Positions 50,563 through 61,567 of a stretch of DNA of 64,000 bases are shown piece by piece (positions within the stretch are counted from its first letter, which is position 1; each line of letters starts with the position of its first letter). Below the pieces are notes generated by a model. It was not told the origin of the DNA and ran no database searches. It saw only the letters and a program-made list of their open reading frames with translations. Source of the DNA: Larix kaempferi (Eukaryota > Streptophyta > Pinopsida > Pinales > Pinaceae); the NCBI GenBank assembly GCA_027924585.1, contig BSBM01000917.1, forward strand, positions 8,609,501 through 8,673,500. The letters run 5' to 3'. A program made the translations under genes and the position numbers.

Positions 50563-53500
50563 CCACAGCTTCTAGAAGGTTTACGTGATTTCTTAAAAAA
50601 CACGAGGTTTTAGAAAATGTGATCTATTTCATAAATGGAATCAACAAAGTATGCACATTCTATGTCATAACAACTTTCTATAGTTTGCGCATGCCTCCGG
50701 AAATGAGAAAAGCTTACTTGCCCCGTTTTTTAAAATCACAACTTCTAGAATGTTTACATGATATCTTAAAAAACACGAGGTTTTAGAAAATGTGATTTAT
50801 TTCATAAATGGAATCAACAAAGTATGCACATTCTACGTCATAACGACTTTCTATAGTTTGCGCATGCGTCCGGAAATAAAAAAAGCTTACTTCCCCTCGT
50901 TTTTTAAAATCACAGCTTCTAGAAGGTTTACGTGATTTCTTAAAAAACAGGAGTTTTTAGAAATTGTGATTTATTTCATAAATGGAATCTAAAAAGTATG
51001 CACATTTTACGTCATAATGACTTTCTATAGTTTTTGCATGCGTTCGGAAATAAGGAAAGCTTACTTCCCCCGTCTTTTAAAATCACGGCTTCTAGAAGGT
51101 TTACATGATTTCTTAAAAAACACAAGTTTTTAGAAAATGTGATTTGATTCATAAATGGAATCAACAAAGTATGCACATTCTACGTCATAACGACTTTCTA
51201 TAGTTTGCGCTTGCGTCCGGAAATAAGAAAACCTTACTTCCCCCGTTTTTTTTAAATCACGGCTTCTAGAAGGTTTACATGATTTCTTAAAAAACATGAG
51301 TTTTAAGAAAATGTGATTTATTTCATCAATGGAATCAACAAAGTATGCACATTCTACGTCATAATGACTTTCTATAGTTTACGCATGCGTCCTTAAATAA
51401 CAAAAGCTTACCTCCCCCGTTTTTTAAAATCACAGCTTCTAGAAGGTTTACAAGATTTCATAAAAAACACGAGTCTTCAGAAAATGTGATTTATTTCGTA
51501 AATGGAATCAACAAAGTATGCACACTCTAGATCATAACGACTTTCTATAGTTTGCGCATGCGTCCGGAAATAAGAAAAGCTTACTTCCCCCGTTTTTTAA
51601 AATCACAGATTCTAGAAGGTTTACATGATTTCTTAAAAAACACAAGTTTTTATAAAATGTGATTTATTTCATAAATGGAATCAACAATGTATGCACATTC
51701 TACGTCATAACGACTTTCTATAGTTTGCACATGCGTCCGAAAATAAGAAAAGCTTACTTCCCCCCGTTGTTTAAAATCACAGCTTCTAGAATGTTTACAT
51801 GGTTTCTTAAAAAACACGTGTTTTTAGAAAATGTGATTCATTTCATCAATGGAATCAAAGAAGTATGCACATTCTACATCATAACGAATTTCTATAGTTT
51901 GCGCATGCGTCCGGAAATATGAAAACCTTACTTCCCCCGTTCTTTTAAATCACATCTTCTAGAATGTTTACATGATTTCTTAAAAAACATGAGTTTTTAG
52001 CAAATGTGAATTATTTCATAAATGGAATCAACAAAGTATGCACATTCTACGTCATAACAACTTTCTATAGTTTGCGCATGCGTTTGGAAAGAACAAAAGC
52101 TTATTTTCCCCGTTGTTTAAAATCACTGCTTCTAGAAGGTTTACATGATTTCTTAAAAAACACGAATTTTTAGAAAATGTGATTTATTTCATAAATGGAA
52201 TCGACAAAGTATGCACATTATACGTCATAATGACTTTCTAAAGTTTGGGCATGTTTCCGGAAATAAGAAAAGCTTAATTCCCCCGTTTTTTAAAATCACA
52301 GCTTCTAGAAGGTTTACACGATTTCTTAAAAAACACAAGTTTTTAGAAAATGTGATTTATTTCATAAATGGAATGAACAAAGTTTGCACATTCTACGCCA
52401 TAACGACTTTCTATAGTTTGCGCATGCGTCCGGAAATAACAAAAGCTTACTTCCCCCGTTTTTTAAAATCACAGCTTCTAGAAGGTTTACATGATTTCTT
52501 AAAAAACAAGAGTTTTTAGAAAATGTGATTTATTTCATAAATGGAATCAACAAAGTATGCACATTCTACGTCATAACGACTTTCTATAGTTTGCGCATCC
52601 GTCCGGAAATAAGAAAAGCTTACTTCCCCCGTTTTTTAAAATCACAGCTTCTAGAAGGTTTACATGATTTCTTAAAAAACATGAGTTTTTAGAAAATGTG
52701 ATTTGATTCATAAATGAAATCAACAAAGTATGCACATTCTACGTCATAACGACGTTCTATAGTTTGTGCATGCGTCCGGAAATAAGAAAAGCTTACTTCC
52801 CCCATTTTTGAAAATCACAGCTTCTAGAAGCTTTACATGATTTCTTAAAAAACGTGAGTTTTTAGAAAATGAGATTTATTTCATAAATGGAATCAACAAA
52901 GTATGAGCATTCTACCTCATAAAGACTTTCTATAGTTTGCGCATGCGTCCAGAAATAACAAAAGCTTACTTCCTCCGTTCTTTAAAACCATAGTTCTAGA
53001 AGGTTTACGTGATTTCTTAAAAAACACGAGTTTTTAGAAAATGTGATTTATTTCATCAATGGAATCAACAAAGTATGCACATTCTACGTCATAACGACTT
53101 TCTATAGTTTGCGCATGCGTCCGGAAATAAGAAAAACTTACTTCCCCCGTTTTTTAAAATCACAGCTTCAAGAAGGTTTACATGATTTCTTAAAAAACAA
53201 GAGTTTTTAGAAAATGTGATTTATTTCATAAATCGAATCAACAAAGTATGCACATTCTACCTCATAACGACTTTCTATAGTTTGCGCATGAGTCCGGAAA
53301 TAACAAAAGCTTACTTACCTCGTTTTTTAAAATCACCGCTTTTAGAAGGTTTACATGATTTCTTAAAAAACACGAATTTTTAGAAAATGTGATTTATTTG
53401 ATAAATGGAATCAACAAAGTATGCACATTCTATGTCCTAAAGACTCTCTATAGTTCGCGCATGCGTCCGGAAATAAGAAAAGCTTACTTCCACCCATTGT

Positions 53501-54236
53501 TTAAAATCATTGCTTCTAGAAGGTTTACATGATTTCTTAAAACACACGAGTTTTTAGAAAATGTGATTTATTTCATAAATGGAATCAACAAAGTATGCAC
53601 ATTCTACGTCATAACGACTTTCTATAGTTTGCGCATGCGTCCGGAAATAAGAAAAGCTTACTTCCCCCGTTTTTTAAAATCACAGCTTCTAGAAGGTTTA
53701 CATGATTTCGTAAAAAACACGAGTTTTTAGAAAATGTTATTTGATTCAAAAATGGAATCAACAAAGTATGCACATTCTACGTCATAACGATGTTCTATAG
53801 TTTGTGCATGCGTCCGGAAATAAGAAAAGCTTACTTCCCCCGGTTTTTGAAAATCATAGCTTCTAGAAGCTTTACATGATTTCTTAAAAAACACGAGTTT
53901 TTAGAAAATGTGATTTATTTCATAAATGGAATCAACAAAGTATGAGCATTCTACGTCATAACGAATTTCTATAGTTTGCGCATGCGTCCGGAAATAACAA
54001 AAGCTTACTTCCCCCATTCTTTAAAACCACAGCTTCTAGAAGGTTTACGTGATTTCTTAAAAAACACGAGTTTTTAGAAAATGTGATTTATTTCATAAAT
54101 GGAATCAACAAACTATGCACACTCTACGTTATAACGACTTTCTATAGTTTGCTCATGCGTCCGGAAATAAGAAAAACTTACTTCCCCCGTTTTTTAAAAT
54201 CACAGCTTCTAGAAGGTTTACATGATTTCTTAAAAA

Positions 54237-54264
54237 CCAAGAGTTTTTAGAAACCAAGAGTTTT
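54237..54264. other. Inversion junction within satellite B
   Basis: Forward monomer sequence runs to 'tttttagaaa' (54253), and from 54254 the array reads as the reverse complement. 'ccaagagtttt' is present at 54237 and again at 54254, a 17-bp tandem duplication exactly at the switch. 'ccaagag' is not the normal sequence here ('acacgag' is usual in the forward array). Confidence 0.85.
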
Positions 54265-54330
54265 CTTACTTCCGGACGCATGCGCAAACTATAGAAAATC
54301 GTTCTGACGTAGAATGTGCATACTTTGTAT

Positions 54331-56763
54331 ATTCCATTTATGAAATAAAACACATTTTCTAAAAACTCATGTTTTTTACGAAATCATGTAAACCTTTTAA
54401 AAAACGGTGTAGGTAAGCTTTTCTTATTTCCGGACGAATGCGAAAACTGCAGAAATTCGTTATGACGTAGAATGTGCATGCTTTGTGTATTCCATTCCTG
54501 AAATAAGACACATTTTCTAAAAACTCATTTTTTTTACGAAATCATGTAAACCTTCTAGAAGCTGTGATTTTAAAAAACGGTGGAAGTAAGCTTTTCTTAT
54601 TTCCAGACGAATGCGAAAACTGCAGAAAGTCGTTATGATGTAGAATGTGCGTACTTTGTTGATTCCATTAATGAAATAAAACACATTTTCTAAAAACTCG
54701 TGTTTTTTAAGAAGTCATGTAAACCTTCTAGAAGCTGTGATTTTAAAAAACGAGGGAAGTAAGCTTTTCTTATTTCGAAACGCAAGCGCAAACTATAGAA
54801 TGTCGTTATGACGTAGAATGTGCATACTTTGTTGATTCCATTAATGAAATAAAACAGATTTTCTAAAAACTCGTGTTTTTTAAGAAGTCATGTAAACCTT
54901 CTAGAAGCTGTGATTTTAAAAAACGGTGGAAGTAAGCTTTTCTTATTTCCAAACGCAAGCGCAAACTATAGAAAGTTGTTATGACGTAGAATGTGCATAC
55001 TTTGTTGATTCCATTGATGAAATAAAACACATTTTCTAAAAACTCGTGTTTTTTACGAAATCATGTAAACCTTCTAGAAGCTGTGATTTTAAAAAACGGT
55101 GGAGGTAAGCTTTTCTTATTTCCGGACGCATGCGCAAACTATAGAAAGTCCTTATGATGTAGAATGTGCATACTTTGTTGATTCCATTTATGAAATAAAA
55201 CACATTTTCTAAAAACTCTTGTTTTTTAAGAAGTCATGTAAACCTTCTAGAAGCTGTGATTTTAAAAAACGGGGTAAGTAAGCTTTTCTTATTTCTGGAC
55301 GGATGCGCAAACTATAGAAATTCGTTATGATGTAGAATGTGCATACTTTGTAGATTCCATTTATGAAATAAAACACATTTTCTAAAAACTCGTGTTTTTT
55401 ACGAAATCATGTAAACCTTCTAGAAGCTGTGATTTTAAAAAACGGTGGAAGTAAGCTTTTCTTATTTCCGGACGCATGCGCAAACTATAGAAAGTCGTTA
55501 TGACGTAGAATGTGCATATTTTGTAGATTCCATTTATGAAATAAAACACATTTTCTAAAAACTCGTGTTTTTTACGAAATCATGTAAACCTTCTAGAAGC
55601 TGTGATTTTAAAAAACGGTTGAAGTAAGCTTTTCTTATTTGCGGACGCATGCGCAAACTATAGCAAGTCGTTATGACATAGAATGTGCATACTTTGTTGA
55701 TTCCATTTATGAAATAAAACACATTTTCTAAAAACTCGTGTTTTTTACGAAATCATGTAAACCTTCTAGAAGCTGTGATTTTAAAAAACGGGGGAAGTAA
55801 GCTTTTCTTATTTCCAAACGCATGCTCAAAGTATAGAAAGTCGTTATGATGTAGAATGTACATACTTTGTTGATTCCATTTTTTAAATAAAACACATTTT
55901 CTAAAAACTCATGTTTTTTAATAAATCATGTAAACCTTCTAGAAGCTGTGATTTTAAAAAACGGTGGAAGTAAGCTTTTCTTATTTCCGGACGCATGCGA
56001 AAACTATAGAAAGTCGTTATGACGTAGAATGTGCATACTTTGTTGATTCCATTTATGAAATAAAACACATTTTCTAAAAATTCGTGTTTTTTACAAATTC
56101 ATGTAAACCTTATAGAAGCTGTGATTTTAAAAAACGGTGGAAGTAAGCTTTTCTTATTTCCGGACGCATGCGCAAACGATAGAAAGTCGTTATGACGTAG
56201 AATGTGCATATTTTGTAGATTCCATTTATTAAATAAAACACATTTTCTAAAAACTCGTGTTTTTTACGAAATCATGTAAACCTTCTAGAAGCTGTGATTT
56301 TAAAAAACGGTTGAAGTAAGCTTTTCTTATTTGCGGGCTTATGCGCAAACTATAGAAAGTCGTTATGACGTAGAATGTGCATACTTTGTTGATTCCATTT
56401 ATGAAATAAAACACATTTTCTAAAAACTCGTGTTTTTTACGAAATCATGTAAACCTTCTAGGAGCTGTGATTTTAAAAAACGGGGGAAGTAAGCTTTTCT
56501 TATTTCCAAACGCATGCTCAAAGTATAGAAAGTCGTTATGATGTAGAATGTACATACTTTGTTGATTCCATTTTTTAAATAAAACACATTTTCTAAAAAC
56601 TCATGTTTTTTAATAAATCATGTAAACCTTCTAGAAGCTGTGATTTTAAAAAACGGTGGAAGTAAGCTTTTCTTATTTCCAGACGCATGCGCAAACTATA
56701 GAAAGTCGTTATGACGTAGAATGTGCATACTTTGTTGATTCCATTTATGAAATAAAACACATT
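54331..56763 (-). repeat. Superrepeat copy 1 (near-identical to 61568-64000)
   Basis: Matches 61568-64000 at a constant offset of 7237 bp (7238 after one extra G near 63720). Anchors are 'cattcctgaaataag' at 54493 / 61730, 'ggggtaag' at 55271 / 62508 and 'cgggcttatg' at 56334 / 63571. Reading both copies I found essentially no other differences. The match extends past the window end. Confidence 0.85.
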
Positions 56764-59700
56764 TTCTAAAAATTCATGTTTTTTACGAAATCATGTAAAC
56801 CTTCTAGAAGCTGTGATTTTAAAAAACGGTGGAAGTAAGCTTTTCTTATTTATGGGCTTATGCACAAACTATAGAAAGTCGTTATGACGTAGAATGTGCA
56901 TACTTTGTAGATTCCATTTATGAAATAAAACACATTTTCTAAAAACTCGTGTTTTTTACGAAATCATGTAAACCTTCTAGAAGCTGTGATTTTAAAAAAC
57001 GGTGGAAGTAAGCTTTTCTTATCTCCGGACGCATGCGCAAACTATAGAAAGTCGTTATGACGTAGAATGTGCATACTTTGTTGATTCCATTTATGAAATA
57101 AAACACATTTTCTAAAAACTCATGTTTTTTAACAAATCATGTAAACCTTCTAGAAGCTGTGATTTTAAAAAACGGGGGAAGTAAGCTTTTCTTATTTCCA
57201 AACGCATGCGCAAACTATAGAAAGTCGTTATGACGTAGAATGTGTATACTTTGTTGATTCCATTTATGAAATAAAACACATTTTCTAAAAACTCGTGTTT
57301 TTCAAGAAATCATGTAAACCTTCTAGAAGCTGTGATTTTAAAAAACGGTGGAAGTAAGCTTTTCTTATTTCCGGACGCATGCGCAAACTATATCAAGTCG
57401 TTATGACGTAGAATGTGCATACTTTGTAGATTCCATTTATGAAATAAAACACATTTTCTAAAAACTCGTGTTTTTTAAGAAATCATGTAAACCTTCTAGA
57501 AGCTGTGATTTTAAAAAACGGTGGAAGTAAGCTTTTCTTATTTCCGGACGCATGCACAAACTATAGAAAGTCGTTATGACGTAGAATATGCATACTTTGT
57601 AGATTCCATTTATGAAATAAAAAACATTTTCTAAAAACTCGTGTTTTTTACGAAATCATGTAAACCTTCTAGAAGCTGTGATTTTAAAAAACAATGGAAG
57701 TAAACTTTTCTTATTTCAGGACGCATGCGCAAACTATAGAAAGTCGTTATGACATAGAATGTGCATACTTTGTAGATTCCATTTATGAAATAAAACACAT
57801 TTTCTAAAAACTCGTGTTTTTTAAGAAATCATGTAAACCTTCTAGAAGCTGTGATTTTAAAAAACGGTGGAAGTAAGCTTTTCTTATTTCCGGACGAATG
57901 CGCAAACTATAGAAAGTCGTTATGACGTAGAATGTGCATACTTTGTTGATTCCATTGATGAAATAAAACACATTTTCTAAAAACTCATTTTTTTTACGAA
58001 ATCATGTAAACCTTCTAGAAGCTGTGATTTTAAAAAACGGTGGAAGTAAGCTTTTCTTTTTTCCGGACGAATGCGAAAACTGCAGAAAGTCGTTATGACG
58101 TAGAATGTGCATGCTTTGTGTATTCCATTCATGAAATAAGACACATTTTCTAAAAACTCATTTTTTTTACGAAATCATGTAAACCTTCTAGAAGCTGTGA
58201 TTTTAAAAAACGGTGGAAGTAAGCTTTTCTTATTTCCAGACGAATGCGAAAACTGCAGAAAGTCGTTATGATGTAGAATGTGCGTACTTTGTTGATTCCA
58301 TTAATGAAATAAAACACATTTTCTAAAAACTCGTGTTTTTTAAGAAGTCATGTAAACCTTCTAGAAGTTGTGATTTTAAAAAACGGGGGAAGTAAGCTTT
58401 TCTTATTTCGAAACGCAAGCGCAAACTATAGAATGTCGTTATGACGTAGAATGTGCATACTTTGTTGATTCCATTTATGAAATAAAACACATTTTCTAAA
58501 AACTCGTGTTTTTTACGAAATCATGTAAACCTTCTAGAAGCTGTGATTTTGAAAAACGGCGGAAGAAATCTTTTCTTATTTCAGGATGAATGCGCAAACT
58601 ATAGAAAGTTGTTATGACGTAGAATGTGCATACTTTGTTGATTCCATTGATGAAATAAAACACATTTTCTAAAAACTCGTGTTTTTTACGAAATCATGTA
58701 AACCTTCTAGAAGCTGTGATTTTAAAAAACGGTGGAGGTAAGCTTTTCTTACTTCCGGACGCATGCGCAAACTATAGAAAGTCATTCTGACGTAGAATGC
58801 GCATACTTTGTAGATTCCATTTATGAAATAAAACACATTTGCTAAAAACTCATGTTTTTTATGAAATCATGCAAACCTTTTAAAAAACGGTGGAGGTAAG
58901 CTTTTCTTACTTCCGGACGCATGCGCAAACTAAAGAAAGTCGTTATGATGTAGAATGTGCATACTTTGTTGATTCTATTTATGAAAGAAAACGCATTTTC
59001 TAAAAACTGGTGTTTTTTAAGAAATCATGTAAACCTTCTAGAAGCTGTGATTTTAAAAAATGGTGGAAGTAAGCTTTTCTTATTTCCGGACGCATGCGCA
59101 AACAATAGAAAGTCGTTATGACATAGAATGTGCATACTTTGTTGATTCTATTTATGAAATAAAACACATTTTCTAAAAACTTGTGTTTTTTAAGAAATCA
59201 TGTAAACGTTCTAGAAGCTGTGATTTTAAAAAACGGGGGAAGTAAGCTTTTCTTATTTCCAAACGCATGCGCAAACTATAGAAAGTCATTATGACGTAGA
59301 ATGTGCATACTTTGTTGATTCCATTTATGAAATAAAACAAATTTTTTAAAAACTCGTGTTTTTTAAGAAATCATGTAAACCTTCTAGAAGCTGTGATTTT
59401 AAAAAACGGGGGAAGTAAGCTTTTCTTATTTCCAAACGCATGCACAAACAATAGAAAGTCGTTATGACGTAGAATGTGCATACTTTGTTGATTCCATTTA
59501 TGAAATAAAACACATTTTCTAAAAACTCGTGTTTTTTAAGAAATCATGTAAACCTTCTAGAAGCTGTGATTTTAAAAAACTGGGGAAGTAAGCTTTTCTT
59601 ATTTCCGGACGTATGCGCAAACTATAGAAAGTCGTTATGACGTAGAATGTGCATACTTTGTAGATTCCATTTATGAAATAAAACACATTTTATAAAAACT

Positions 59701-61567
59701 CGTGTTTTTTTACGAAATCATGTAAACCTTCTAGAAGCTGTGATTTTAAAAAACGGGGGAAGTAAGCTTTTCTTATTTCCGTACGCATGCGTAAACTATA
59801 GAAAGTCGTTATGACGTAGAATGTGCATACTTTGTAGATTCCATTTATGAAATAAAACATATTTTCTAAAAACTCGTGTTTTTTACGAAATCATGTAAAC
59901 CTTCTAGAAGCTGTGATTTTAAAAAACGGTGGAAGTAAGCTTTTCTTATTTCCGGACGAATGCGCAAACTATAGAAAGTCGTTATGACGTAGAATGTGCA
60001 TACTTTGTTGATTCCATTTATGAAATAAAACACATTTTCTAAAAACTCGTGTTTTTTAAGAAATCATGTAAACCTTCTAGAAGCTGTGATTTTAAAAAAC
60101 GGTGGAAGTAAGATTTTCTTATTTCCGGACGCATGCGCAAACTATAGAAAGTCCTTATGACATAGAATGTGCATACTTTGTTGATTTCATTTATGAAATA
60201 AAATACATTTTCTAAAAATTCATGTTTTTTAAGAAATCATGTAAGCCTTCTAGAAGCTGTGATTTTAAAAAGCGGGGTAAGTAAGCTTTTCTTTTTACCG
60301 GACGCATGCGCAAATTATAGAAAGTCGTTATGACGTAGAATGTGCATACTTTGTAGATTCCATTTATGAAATAAAACACATTTACTAAAAACTCGTGTTT
60401 TTTACGAAATCATCTAAACCTTCTAGAAGTTGTGATTTTAAAAAATGGTGGAAGTAAGCTTTTCTTATTTACGGACGCATGCACAAACTATAGAAAGTTG
60501 ATATGACATAGAATGTGCATACTTTGTAGATTCCATTTATGAAATAAAACACATTTTCTAAAAACTCGTGTTTTTTACGAAATCATGTAAACCTTCTAGA
60601 AGCTGTGATTTTAAAAATCTGTGGAAGTAAGCTTTTATTATTTCCGGACGCATGCGCAAACTATAGAAAGTCGTTATGACGTAGAATGTGCATACCTTGT
60701 TGATTCCATTTATGAAATAAAACACACTTTCAAAAAACTCGTGTTTTTTACGAACTCATGTAAACCTTATAGAAGCTGTGATTTTAAAAAACGGTGGAAG
60801 TAAGCTTTTCTTATTTCCGGACGCATGCGAAAACTATAGAAAGTCGTTATGACGTAGAATGTGCATATTTTGTAGATTCCATTTATGAAATAAAACACAT
60901 TTTCTAAAAACTCATGTTTTTTACGAAATCATGTAAACCTTCTAGAAGCTGTGATTTTAAAAAACGGGGGAAGTAAGCTTTTCTTATTTCCAAACGCATG
61001 CGCAAACTATAGAAAGTCGTTATGACGTAGAAAGTGTATACTTTGTTGATTCCATTTATGAAATAAAACACATTTTCTAAAAACTAGTGTTTTTCAAGAA
61101 ATCATGTAAACCTTCTAGAAGCTGTGATTTTAAAAAACGGGGGAAGTAAGCTTTTCTTATTTCCGGACGCATGCGCAAACTATATAAAGTCGTTATGACG
61201 TAGAATGTGCATACTTTGTAGATTCCATTTATGAAATAAAACACATTTTCTAAAAACTCTTGTTTTTTAAGAAATCATGTAAACCTTCTAGAAGCTGTGA
61301 TTTTAAAAAACGGTGGAAGTAAGCTTTTCTTATTTCCGGACGCATGCGCAAACTATAGAAAGTCGTTATGACGTAGAATATGCATACTTTGTAGATTCCA
61401 TTTATGAAATAAAAAACATTTTCTAAAAACTCGTGTTTTTTACGAAATCATGTAAACCTTCTAGAAGCTGTGATTTTAAAAAACGATGGAAGTAAACTTT
61501 TCTTATTTCCGGACGCATGCGCAAACTATAGAAAGTCGTTATGACATAGAATGTGCATACTTTGTAG

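Larger units (their letters stand above)
35935..54253 (+). repeat. Satellite B, forward block (about 105 copies, 173-175 bp)
   Basis: 'cacattctacgtcataac' recurs every 173-175 bp, for example at 36283, 36458 and 36632. The monomer is AT-rich and includes 'gcgcatgcgtccgg', a HindIII site (AAGCTT), a variable C-run (3-8 C) and the palindrome CTTCTAGAAG. The length variation comes mostly from the C-run and A-runs. The early part (35935 to about 39400) has special monomers with 'ttcagtaatagg' and 'aaattaatgtcatt' that are rare later. One monomer lacks about 35 bp near 42360. No sequence similarity to satellite A is evident. Confidence 0.95.

Noticed and set aside
40110-52519. Repeated 60-102-codon frames in satellite B (for example 40110-40418 and 52211-52519)
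   Set aside because: Each is one monomer or a little more read through. The same peptide appears at every copy with random disruptions, and there is no start context or domain.
35935-54253. CRISPR-like array (regular repeats)
   Set aside because: The whole unit is repeated with no unique spacers, the unit is 174 bp, and the flanks are plant retroelements. This is satellite DNA.
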